A DNA stretch of 7,365 nt, from NCBI GenBank assembly GCA_937891805.1, contig CALATK010000075.1:1-7365 (forward strand). Reading direction: 5' to 3'. Source of the DNA: an uncultured Fibrobacter sp. Its GTDB lineage: Bacteria > Fibrobacterota > Fibrobacteria > Fibrobacterales > Fibrobacteraceae. Shown here piece after piece: positions 1 through 5,621 of this stretch. How positions within the stretch are numbered: position 1 is the stretch's first letter; each line of letters starts with the position of its first letter. The translations under genes and the position numbers were made by a program. The notes beneath the pieces were generated by a model. That model was given only the letters and a program-made list of their open reading frames with translations. It had not been told where the DNA came from and did not search any database.

Positions 1-55
1 TCATGCAGGCGGCAGCCGTGAGGGCCATCGCCGACGTCCAGAGTAGTTTTTTCAT
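1..55 (-). CDS. 5' end of an exported protein or lipoprotein gene (partial)
   Basis: Reading leftward from the ATG at 55-53 gives 18 codons before the window edge. The peptide starts MKKLLWTSAMALTAAACM: two lysines, a hydrophobic core, small residues and then a cysteine at residue 17. This is a classic bacterial signal peptide. The Ala-Ala-Ala-Cys stretch resembles a lipobox, but position -3 is Ala instead of the preferred Leu, Val or Ile, so signal peptidase I cleavage is also possible. An AAGGAG Shine-Dalgarno (complement of 61-66) lies five bases before the ATG, which strongly supports the start. The mature protein is outside the window and no function can be given. The gene is divergent from the lipoprotein gene at 227. 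Confidence 0.8.
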   Translation of the reverse strand, partial: MKKLLWTSAMALTAAACM

Positions 56-226
56 GATTTCTCCTTGATTTTGTTATGTAGTTAAAATATTTCTCTTACA
101 ATGTAAAAAAAAAGAACCATAACGCGCATCCAACACGAAATTTTTCCTTTATTATCGTTTTAAAAAGGAGTTTTTTATCTTTTCAAGCAGAATTTTCACA
201 AGTCAAATCATTGCTAAATTGAAATT
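56..226. promoter_or_regulatory. AT-rich divergent intergenic region
   Basis: This 171-bp gap lies between two divergent genes, so it should hold promoters for both. It is much more AT-rich than the flanking genes and contains a run of nine A residues near 105-113. For the leftward gene, possible elements are TTGACT (complement of 201-206) with a poor AAAGAT 18 bp later, or GATAAT (complement of 151-156) without a convincing -35 box. An AAGGAG at 165-170 on the plus strand is about 56 bp from the next ATG, and no suitable start codon follows it. I see no small gene or RNA gene here. The promoter assignments are inference. Confidence 0.4.
212..220 (+). promoter_or_regulatory. Possible extended -10 element of the lipoprotein gene
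   Basis: The bases TG-C-TAAATT match the extended -10 pattern TGnTAnnnT. A weak TTTTCA sits 16 bp upstream at 193-198. Transcription starting about seven bases downstream would begin at or next to the A of the ATG at 227, giving a leaderless or nearly leaderless mRNA. This would fit the absence of any Shine-Dalgarno before that ATG. It is a motif match in AT-rich DNA and may be chance. Confidence 0.25.
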
Positions 227-817
227 ATGCAGTTCTGGAGCCAGATTCGGACACTCCTGCTGTGGAGTTCGGCGCTTTTGGTAAGCGCCTGTTCCGTGAA
301 CCTGGTACAGGGAGACCAAGGCAATGGGGCCTTTAACGCGCCGAACCATACGCATGCCGATTCGGCGCCGCTGTTCGACAAGATTCCCCTGATTCTCGGG
401 AACGATACCCTGTGGCTTTCGGAAAGCCTGAGGAAAGAATACGACCGGGCCGCCAATCAGGATTTTTACCCACGAGAAAAATGTAACGGTTCGGCAAGCA
501 TCCTGGCACAAGTGGTACAGAATGCTGAAGCCACTCCCTGGAGTATTCCTTTGTTCGTAATCCCCTTCTGGCCCGTGATGCCCGTAGACGAGACCTGGAC
601 CTACACACTGAAAGTGCAAATCCATTGCGACGGCGTGCTAGTCAAGCAGGCCGAATACAAAGAAGAAGAAACAGTCAAGGCCGATCTATACGGCAAAATG
701 CGAAGCGACCTCTTGAATGCCGCCTCCAAGGATATGCACCGCAAGCTGGTCCAGAGGCTCGCCTTTGAACTGAACTACCCCTACAACACCGACATGGGCA
801 TGCGCAGCGATTACTAA
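227..817 (+). CDS. Predicted lipoprotein of unknown function
   Basis: The 196-residue product begins with a lipoprotein signal peptide: Arg8, a hydrophobic stretch from about residue 9 to 19, and the lipobox Val-Ser-Ala-Cys ending at Cys22. Cys22 would be the lipidated residue. Ser at +2 would suggest outer-membrane sorting if the E. coli rule applies. The mature part has two further cysteines (86 and 134), which could form a disulfide. A Trp/Pro-rich hydrophobic stretch at about 103-120 (TPWSIPLFVIPFWPVMPV) precedes a likely beta segment, and the C-terminal third is charged and probably helical. I do not recognise the family. The ATG has no Shine-Dalgarno, but the signal peptide starting there supports it. 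The gene is nine bases from rsmI and two genes from lnt, whose enzyme would N-acylate Cys22. Confidence 0.8.
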   Translation: MQFWSQIRTLLLWSSALLVSACSVNLVQGDQGNGAFNAPNHTHADSAPLFDKIPLILGNDTLWLSESLRKEYDRAANQDFYPREKCNGSASILAQVVQNAEATPWSIPLFVIPFWPVMPVDETWTYTLKVQIHCDGVLVKQAEYKEEETVKADLYGKMRSDLLNAASKDMHRKLVQRLAFELNYPYNTDMGMRSDY

Positions 818-826
818 ATTTGAGTC

Positions 827-1513
827 ATGGCTCATACCCTGTACATTGTAGCGACCCCTATCGGGAACATGGAGGACATCACCTACCGTGCGGTCCGTAC
901 CCTGAAAGAAGTTCCCCTGGTACTTGCTGAAGATACGCGCCACACGCGAATCCTCTTCGACCATTTCGGGATTTCCACCCCAATGGAGGCCTACCACGAC
1001 TTCAATAAAGAAGCCGTTACTCCCAAATACGTGAGCTACCTGAAAGAACAGGGAGACATAGCCCTGGTCAGCGACGCGGGCACCCCGGGAATTGCGGACC
1101 CGGCCTTCAACCTGGTCCGGGAATGCGTTCGCGAAGGTATTGACGTGCGGGCGGTTCCTGGCCCCTGCGCCATGGTGACGGCTCTGGTCAGTAGCGGTAT
1201 GCCCACGGACCACTTTGCTTTCCAGTATTTTTCGCCCAAGAAGAGCGCCCAGAGGATTCACCTTCTCGAAAAACTGAAAGACGAAGAAGCCACCCAGATT
1301 TTTTACGCCAGCCCCCATAACGTGGACAAGTTCGTAGCCGAAATCCAGACGGTCTTCGGGGACATCAAGATTGCGCTGATGCGGGAACTGACCAAAAAAT
1401 TCGAGGAACACCTGATTGGCACTCCCGCAGAAATCCTCGCCCATTTCAAGAGCCATCCGCCCAAGGGGGAATTCGTGCTGATTTTCAACCCGAAGGACAA
1501 AAGCGGGCTGTGA
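827..1513 (+). CDS. rsmI: 16S rRNA (cytidine-1402-2'-O)-methyltransferase RsmI
   Basis: RsmI uses S-adenosylmethionine to 2'-O-methylate C1402 of 16S rRNA in the ribosomal decoding centre. The 228-residue protein shows the family signatures in order: ATPIGN (residues 9-14), AEDTRHT (34-40), SDAGTP (82-87), PGPCA (111-115), then RELTKKFEE and a C-terminal KGEFVLI. It belongs to the tetrapyrrole-methylase (SAM-MT) superfamily. It is shorter than E. coli RsmI (286 residues) because it ends just after the methylase fold, so the usual C-terminal extension is missing. The common FYESPHR motif reads FYASPHN here. No strong Shine-Dalgarno precedes the ATG, and the start is set by the conserved LYIVATPIGN close behind it. 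It follows the lipoprotein gene by nine bases and is probably co-transcribed with it. Confidence 0.95.
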   Translation: MAHTLYIVATPIGNMEDITYRAVRTLKEVPLVLAEDTRHTRILFDHFGISTPMEAYHDFNKEAVTPKYVSYLKEQGDIALVSDAGTPGIADPAFNLVRECVREGIDVRAVPGPCAMVTALVSSGMPTDHFAFQYFSPKKSAQRIHLLEKLKDEEATQIFYASPHNVDKFVAEIQTVFGDIKIALMRELTKKFEEHLIGTPAEILAHFKSHPPKGEFVLIFNPKDKSGL

Positions 1514-1516
1514 GAT

Positions 1517-1551
1517 TAGGTTTTAGGGGCTAGGATCTAGGGACTAGATAG
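1517..1551 (+). repeat. Five degenerate tandem heptamers (TAGGnnn)
   Basis: Starting three bases after the rsmI stop codon, the gap consists of back-to-back 7-mers in perfect register: TAGGTTT at 1517, TAGGGGC at 1524, TAGGATC at 1531, TAGGGAC at 1538 and TAGATAG at 1545. The first four bases are fixed in four units and the last three vary. Because the period is seven, TAG falls in all three forward frames. Three CTAG tetramers also result. The AGGGA inside the fourth unit lies 11 bases before the lnt ATG and may serve as a weak Shine-Dalgarno. A related array follows mutS at 5622-5670. Confidence 0.75.
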
Positions 1552-1554
1552 CTA

Positions 1555-3492
1555 ATGACTGATATTTTGAACAGACTGAAATCGTGGATTGGGACATTGC
1601 CGAGAATGTACCGAATTTTTCTTGGCATTCTGTTCGTGGCCGAATTAGGCCTCTACCTGGTCACTCCCGACGAGCCTGGGCTTTACTCCTGGAAACCCCA
1701 GTTTATCCCTTTCATTGTCGCCCTGCCGTTCCTCTTTGTCAAGAGCGTGCGTAAGCCGTTCAACCGTTTTGTCTACAGCTACGCCCTCATCTCTTTTGCC
1801 TTTCTTGCCCTAGACTACCTGGCGGGCGGCCATGCGGGACTCGTCCAGATTTCTGTGCTGTTCATTCCCTTCGGGCTTTACCTGCTGTTCCGCTTTGGTG
1901 TGTGGAATTTCAAGAGGCTCCACGAAAGGGATTCCCGGACAGCGCTATTGCTTTCTACCATCGCCTGGGGCGCCATGGCCCTGGCATTTCCGCCGTTACC
2001 CCTGGGGCCTGCCGCCCTGCTGTTGCTTGTGCCCTGGTTCATCGCCATGAACCGCTACAGTCGTAATTCCGCAATCTTTGCCACCTTCTGGTCGGGCATG
2101 GTATACAACGGCATCAACTACTACTGGATTTTCAACGTCATGAACGTGGAAACAGCTCCATCGGCCATCATCTTCTTGGGCGTGGTGCTTTTGGTCGCTT
2201 TTTTCAGTTTCTACAGCGTGGTAGCGGCTTTCGTCTATACCCTCGTCAAGGATATCCGCATCAAGGGGTATAGGATTTTCTGGATACTCTACCCCGTGTT
2301 TTACGCCGGGCTCGAAATGACCCGTACCCGCGGGGACTTTGCATTCCCATGGAGCCACCTGGGCTACGTGTTCGGCAACTACCTGGAACTTTTACAGACC
2401 CTTTCTATCATCGGAATCTTCGGCTACACCACCCTGATTGTGACAAGCAACATGCTGGTCGCAAATGCTTTGGGCAAGCCTGGTCTAAAAGCCAAGTGGC
2501 CTTTTGCGTTACCCGCCCTGATTCTCATAGCCCTACTTGTTCACGGAAAAATCACCTTGTCCTCTCCCGAAGCGGCGCCCTTCTATGGAAGCGACGGGGA
2601 GCACACGCCCCAAATAGCCATGGTGCAGCCCTGCATTCAGCAGGGTGAAAAATGGAGCAAGGAGCGCTACGACCGCATTATAGACAAGACTCTCGGCATG
2701 GTCCGGGACAGTGTCAAAGACGGAACCGACTTGATTATCCTGGCAGAAACCGCCATTCCTGACCACATCCGTAGGCAGCCCGCTACGATTGCGCGTCTGC
2801 ATAGAGTGTCCAACCATACGAACGCAAGTATTCTAGTGGGGGCACTGGACTTCAAACGGAACAAGGAGCCTGGTGCTGTGCGTCGATACGAGGTGTACAA
2901 CGCCTCGTTCCTGTTCAGCCCCAATGACGGAAGCTTTCCCCAGCGTTACATCAAAAAGCACCTGGTTCCTTTCAGCGAAAGGATTCCTTTCGACGACATC
3001 TTCCCAATCCTGAACTACGTGGATCTGGGCGAAGGTGACTTTGTTCCCGGAAAGGAAACTCCCGTGTACGGTCCCTTCCTGTGGACGCCTTTTATCTGCT
3101 ACGACGCCATCTTTGGAGACCTGGTGCGGGAAGCCATCCGGGCAGGCTCCAGGTTCATGGTGAACATCACCAACGACGGATGGTTCGGCCGGAGTACCGC
3201 ACCCTACCAACACCTGAATCTAGTGCGTTACCGCGCCATCGAAAACGGCATGCCGGCGGCAAGGCTTGCCAACAGCGGAGTGTCCGTGTTCATTGACCAG
3301 TATGGTCACATGGACTTGAACACGCCTATTTTTGAAGACGCCGTCATTCAGCGCAAGATGCAACTAAAGACCAGGGACACCCTGTACCAGCATATAGGCG
3401 ATTACCTTGAGACCGCCCTGCTCTGGTTCTTTGCTATTTATCTTGTTGCCGCAATCGGATGCCGGCTGAGATTCTTGCCTACGCGAGAATGA
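1555..3492 (+). CDS. lnt: Apolipoprotein N-acyltransferase with an extra N-terminal membrane module
   Basis: Lnt transfers an acyl chain from phospholipid to the N-terminal diacylglyceryl-cysteine of lipoproteins in the inner membrane. The periplasmic nitrilase-like domain shows the catalytic triad: Glu398 (in AETAIP), Lys467 (in YIKKHLVPFSE) and Cys515 (in ICYD). These match E. coli Glu267, Lys335 and Cys387. Trp367 (QQGEKW) and Glu475 match the functional Trp237 and Glu343. NDGWFG and LANSGVSVFID follow, then a C-terminal membrane helix at about 619-636. Two things are odd. The protein has 645 residues against 512 in E. coli, because about 127 residues with roughly four hydrophobic segments (20-36, 50-65, 73-90, 96-116) precede the normal core. 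Also, the residue after Cys-Tyr is Asp517, where Glu is usual. The start is the first in-frame ATG after the heptamer array, 41 bases from rsmI. Confidence 0.95.
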   Translation: MTDILNRLKSWIGTLPRMYRIFLGILFVAELGLYLVTPDEPGLYSWKPQFIPFIVALPFLFVKSVRKPFNRFVYSYALISFAFLALDYLAGGHAGLVQISVLFIPFGLYLLFRFGVWNFKRLHERDSRTALLLSTIAWGAMALAFPPLPLGPAALLLLVPWFIAMNRYSRNSAIFATFWSGMVYNGINYYWIFNVMNVETAPSAIIFLGVVLLVAFFSFYSVVAAFVYTLVKDIRIKGYRIFWILYPVFYAGLEMTRTRGDFAFPWSHLGYVFGNYLELLQTLSIIGIFGYTTLIVTSNMLVANALGKPGLKAKWPFALPALILIALLVHGKITLSSPEAAPFYGSDGEHTPQIAMVQPCIQQGEKWSKERYDRIIDKTLGMVRDSVKDGTDLIILAETAIPDHIRRQPATIARLHRVSNHTNASILVGALDFKRNKEPGAVRRYEVYNASFLFSPNDGSFPQRYIKKHLVPFSERIPFDDIFPILNYVDLGEGDFVPGKETPVYGPFLWTPFICYDAIFGDLVREAIRAGSRFMVNITNDGWFGRSTAPYQHLNLVRYRAIENGMPAARLANSGVSVFIDQYGHMDLNTPIFEDAVIQRKMQLKTRDTLYQHIGDYLETALLWFFAIYLVAAIGCRLRFLPTRE

Positions 3493-3499
3493 CGAATGT

Positions 3500-3538
3500 T
3501 GTTTTGCAAGAGTGGCGAAAAAGCCTATTTGCAAAACA
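3500..3538. terminator. Hairpin between convergent genes, possible bidirectional terminator
   Basis: A perfect 10-bp inverted repeat (TGTTTTGCAA at 3500-3509 and TTGCAAAACA at 3529-3538) encloses a 19-base loop. The loop has a small inner GGC/GCC pairing at 3514-3516 and 3523-3525. It nearly fills the 48-bp gap between the lnt stop and the stop of the convergent hydrolase-like gene, so a role in ending both transcripts is plausible. No T-run follows the stem on either strand, so it is not a textbook intrinsic terminator. It could instead be an mRNA-end-protecting structure. Confidence 0.5.
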
Positions 3539-3540
3539 GA

Positions 3541-4188
3541 CTACAACAAAAGCTGCGGAGGCCAGTGGCCAGCCTTGGGGCGTTCCTTGAAAGTTGCCCC
3601 CGGCATAAGATCCTTGAGTTTCAACGTCTGGGCAGGTGGAACGGCACGGTCCATACGGCCGTAAACCACTTCAATTCCACTGCAATCCTCTAGAGGCGTC
3701 GAAATCTTGTTGCCCGCCAGGTAGGTAATGCCCTTGGCCAGTTTCTCGGCGTTCATCTTCTTGGCGCAGTCCATCCAGTCGTCTTGCCACTCGCCGAATT
3801 CGTCTTCGAACTGCTCCGCAAAAGAATTAAGGCCCGGTTCCGTAGTCGTCTGCATCTGCCTTGCCATAAAGTGCAGGTTCGTCTCCGTCCAGTCGCTGTC
3901 TTCGTCGCAGAAGTCCGCATAAGGCGAAAGCAAAATCCATCGCTGTGCCGACGGTTTTTTCTTGTGGTGCATGAGCAAGAGAAACGCACCCATACCTGAG
4001 CCGACAACGACATCGGCCTTGGAAAGTCCAGGAATCTTGTAAGGGTCCTCTAGATTATCAGCCATGGTCTCGTAGGGCACAAAAGTATGGTCGGCAGAAG
4101 ATTCCACTTCTGTCAAGTCGTCTTGCCATAGCGACAAGTCCGACGCCCAGTCAGGCAACCAAACCCACTTTTCACTCGACTTTGCCAT
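3541..4188 (-). CDS. Alpha/beta-hydrolase-like protein with altered nucleophile motif
   Basis: The 215-residue product is laid out like a small BioH-type alpha/beta hydrolase. It has an N-terminal strand and oxyanion-loop-like segment (WVWLPDWASDLSLW, 8-21), a nucleophile elbow after a beta strand (VVVGSGMGAF, 60-69), and an acid loop YGRMDRAVPP with Asp180. A GHWP motif near the C-terminus carries His208. Aligning the elbow with the usual G-x-S-x-G puts Gly65 at the nucleophile position; the only serine, Ser64, is one place early. Asp and His are kept. It may be a binding pseudoenzyme or use Ser64 in a shifted elbow. No signal peptide is seen, so it is probably cytoplasmic. No biotin gene is nearby to support a pimeloyl-ester-hydrolase role, so no symbol is given. 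No clear Shine-Dalgarno precedes the ATG. Confidence 0.75.
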   Translation of the reverse strand: MAKSSEKWVWLPDWASDLSLWQDDLTEVESSADHTFVPYETMADNLEDPYKIPGLSKADVVVGSGMGAFLLLMHHKKKPSAQRWILLSPYADFCDEDSDWTETNLHFMARQMQTTTEPGLNSFAEQFEDEFGEWQDDWMDCAKKMNAEKLAKGITYLAGNKISTPLEDCSGIEVVYGRMDRAVPPAQTLKLKDLMPGATFKERPKAGHWPPQLLL

Positions 4189-4309
4189 AACCCAGATTAA
4201 TCACCCTTTACTAAAACACTCCCAAAACGGATTTCTCTATAGAAAGATATATAGTGAAATCACGAAAAGAACATTTTTTTTGATTTTTTTTACTTTATGA
4301 GATAGATAT
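4189..4309. promoter_or_regulatory. AT-rich divergent promoter region
   Basis: This 121-bp gap separates the leftward hydrolase-like gene from the rightward TPM gene and must hold promoters for both unless transcription reads in from elsewhere. It is rich in T tracts (4274-4281 and 4284-4291) and in TATA-like stretches around 4237-4254. Neither flanking ATG has a clear Shine-Dalgarno. No -35/-10 pair with good spacing stands out on either strand. The clearest structure is the dyad at 4230-4261, listed separately. Confidence 0.4.
4230..4261. repeat. 32-bp imperfect dyad in the divergent region
   Basis: GATTTC (4230-4235) pairs with GAAATC (4256-4261), and CTATA (4237-4241) pairs with TATAG (4250-4254). 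The arms are 11 of 12 complementary with one T/T mismatch, around an 8-base centre (4242-4249). It sits 41 bp from the hydrolase-like ATG and 48 bp from the TPM-gene ATG. This is a typical place and size for an operator, but AT-rich dyads also arise by chance. Confidence 0.4.
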
Positions 4310-4924
4310 ATGCTTTTTGGCCGAAAAATCTGTTTTTTTTTGATATTTATCACACTTTGCGTTTTTGGGGAAAGCGTCGCCGCCCCCCTGAGACTCCATG
4401 ACGAAAACAGGGTCCTGAGTGCGACCCAAACCCGTTATTTGGAAAATTTGGCCAAAGAAGTGGCGCAAAAGGCCGGATTCAACCTGTCTGTAGTTCTGCT
4501 AGAAGACAGCCGGAACAAGCGGGATTTTTCACCCGACAGTAACGAGATTCTTCTTTATACGGCTTTCGTGCAACATTTGCATCATGTCCAACTCGGGAAA
4601 AATCTGGAGTCTTTCCTTCCGAAAAGCACCATCGAAAAGCTCCAGCAGGAATTCCTTTTCCCGGAATACAAGTCCGCCAGATATGACAAGGGCACATTAC
4701 TACTTGCCTACCATCTATCAAAGGAGCTTGCAAGAGCAAAGGGCACGACTTTGGCAACAGAGCCTCCGGAATTTGAAAGCGCCGGCAGCCTCAATGCGGC
4801 AGGCTGGGCGTTTGTCGCAATCATCTTTTCGCTGGTGTTTTACGCCCTGTACAAAAGGGGACGCCGCACCAGCGCCGGTTCCACCAGCAGGCGTTTCCAT
4901 TACGGACGGTTCGGCTGGAGGTAG
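4310..4924 (+). CDS. TPM-domain (YgcG-like) secreted, membrane-anchored protein
   Basis: The 204-residue product has a signal peptide (Arg5-Lys6, hydrophobic 7-19, cleavage likely after Ala24 in SVAA). A TPM-like domain follows at about 31-145: DENRVLS at 31-37, a helix, GFNLSVVLLED, a strand with LLYTAF, and a late FPEYKSARYDKGTLLLAYHL segment. A membrane helix lies at about 164-181. The short basic tail ends RRFHYGRFGWR and would be cytoplasmic. TPM proteins such as plant TLP18.3 have been linked to phosphatase activity and photosystem repair; bacterial YgcG-type roles are unclear. The usual Gly-rich YgcG tail is replaced here by a basic, aromatic one, and the domain looks slightly short. 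Assignment rests on this pattern and not on an invariant motif. The gene is probably co-translated with the next one. Confidence 0.65.
   Translation: MLFGRKICFFLIFITLCVFGESVAAPLRLHDENRVLSATQTRYLENLAKEVAQKAGFNLSVVLLEDSRNKRDFSPDSNEILLYTAFVQHLHHVQLGKNLESFLPKSTIEKLQQEFLFPEYKSARYDKGTLLLAYHLSKELARAKGTTLATEPPEFESAGSLNAAGWAFVAIIFSLVFYALYKRGRRTSAGSTSRRFHYGRFGWR
4917..4922 (+). promoter_or_regulatory. Strong Shine-Dalgarno overlapping the upstream stop codon
   Basis: GGAGGT lies seven bases before the ATG at 4930 and shares its last base with the TAG stop (4922-4924) of the TPM gene. It fixes the start of the downstream gene and suggests translational coupling of the pair. It is the clearest ribosome-binding site among the rightward genes of the window. 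Confidence 0.85.
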
Positions 4925-4929
4925 TTTTT

Positions 4930-5565
4930 ATGAAAAAAATATTGAGTGTTCAGGAATTAAAGCAATCCCCCTGGCCCGGCAGATTTACGGAAACCTTCGG
5001 AGCAAACCTGGTTTCCGCATTCCTTTACGGGGACTGTCTGGAAGAAGGCTTCAGCGCCCTGGAAAGGCCCTGGACCGTGGCATTCATATTGAAAGATGCT
5101 TCTGCTACGGAGGTCGACAAGCTCAAATCCTGGAGCAAGAAGGCCTTGCGCGAAGGGGTGGAATTCTCCTATGTTTTTTCCAGTGCCGAGATCCTCTCGA
5201 ACCTGGAAACTTTCCCGCTGGAATTCCTGGAAATGTCCCGCCGGAACCAGGTCCTGTGCGGTATCGCTCCTTTGGAAGGGTTCAGCCCCAACCGGGAAGC
5301 CCTTGCAGCGCAGTGCCTGCGGGAATGGAACGCTTTCCTGTTCCACAGGCGTCTTGACGCCAAGCCGAATGCCACCGACTACCTGCAGGAACTCTCGCCC
5401 CTGCTAAGCGGAATCTACTACCTGAAGTGCGGGAACTATCCCGAAAACAGGCGGCAGGTCATCGATGCATTCCCGGAAATCATGACCACGGAAAACCCAT
5501 TGGACTCCTTACAAAACGCAATAACAAAACTATGTGCTTGTTCCCAGCTAAATACCAACGTCTAG
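4930..5565 (+). CDS. Degenerate nucleotidyltransferase-fold-like protein
   Basis: The 211-residue protein has no signal peptide and is probably cytoplasmic. Its layout recalls a family of small nucleotidyltransferase-fold proteins: a strand into FLYGDCLEEG (31-40), a second strand PWTVAFILK (47-55), a helix, then EFSYVFSSAEILSNLETFPLEFLEMSRRNQVLCG (78-111, quoted in parts below). The SSAEILSNLETFPLEFLE part resembles the region where such proteins read roughly 'T-x-E-x-L-x-x-S-x-D-x-F-P-x-E-F-L'. The catalytic hallmarks are missing: the usual Gly-Ser is Gly34-Asp35, and the usual Asp-x-Asp strand is Trp48-Thr49-Val50. If the fold is right it is likely a non-catalytic relative. The C-terminal part (about 120-211) is helical and unassigned. 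It directly follows the TPM gene with a strong Shine-Dalgarno, so the two probably work together. Confidence 0.55.
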   Translation: MKKILSVQELKQSPWPGRFTETFGANLVSAFLYGDCLEEGFSALERPWTVAFILKDASATEVDKLKSWSKKALREGVEFSYVFSSAEILSNLETFPLEFLEMSRRNQVLCGIAPLEGFSPNREALAAQCLREWNAFLFHRRLDAKPNATDYLQELSPLLSGIYYLKCGNYPENRRQVIDAFPEIMTTENPLDSLQNAITKLCACSQLNTNV

Positions 5566-5568
5566 CGG

Positions 5569-5612
5569 ATCCTCGCCTTGGTTCGACTTCGCTCACCACA
5601 GGTCGCGAGGAT
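5569..5612. repeat. Palindromic REP-like element between convergent genes
   Basis: ATCCTCGC (5569-5576) and GCGAGGAT (5605-5612) form a perfect 8-bp stem. Inside it, CCTTGGT (5576-5582) can pair with ACCACAGG (5595-5602) with one bulged C, competing with the outer stem only at base 5576. The loop core reads TCGACTTCGCTC; its complement GAGCGAAGTCGA resembles a core I know from dispersed intergenic palindromes in several bacterial groups. It lies four bases after the stop at 5565, between convergent genes, and has no T-run. A dispersed repeat or transcript-end structure fits better than a classical terminator. Confidence 0.5.
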
Positions 5613-5621
5613 GACGCTTGC

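Noticed and set aside
686..1456. 256-codon minus-strand frame opposite the lipoprotein gene and rsmI
   Set aside because: It lies antisense to the clear RsmI coding sequence and crosses the lipoprotein-rsmI boundary. The product has no coherent family features, so it is a shadow.
1517..1551. CRISPR or attachment-site interpretation of the tandem heptamers
   Set aside because: The units are only 7 bp with no spacers, no cas genes or integrase are present, and there is no tRNA target.
3496..3693. Small plus-strand frame directly after lnt
   Set aside because: It starts inside the intergenic hairpin, has no ribosome-binding site and runs antisense to the end of the hydrolase-like gene.
4860..4924. 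Possible frameshift at the end of the TPM gene, since YgcG proteins often end in a Gly-rich tail
   Set aside because: None of the three frames gives a typical Gly-rich tail, and the existing stop overlaps a good Shine-Dalgarno for the next gene. The basic tail is probably genuine.
4584..5357. 257-codon plus-strand frame spanning the junction of the TPM and downstream genes
   Set aside because: It overlaps two genes that are better supported by a signal peptide, a membrane helix and a strong Shine-Dalgarno. Its own product is low-complexity and rich in Arg, Gly and Pro.
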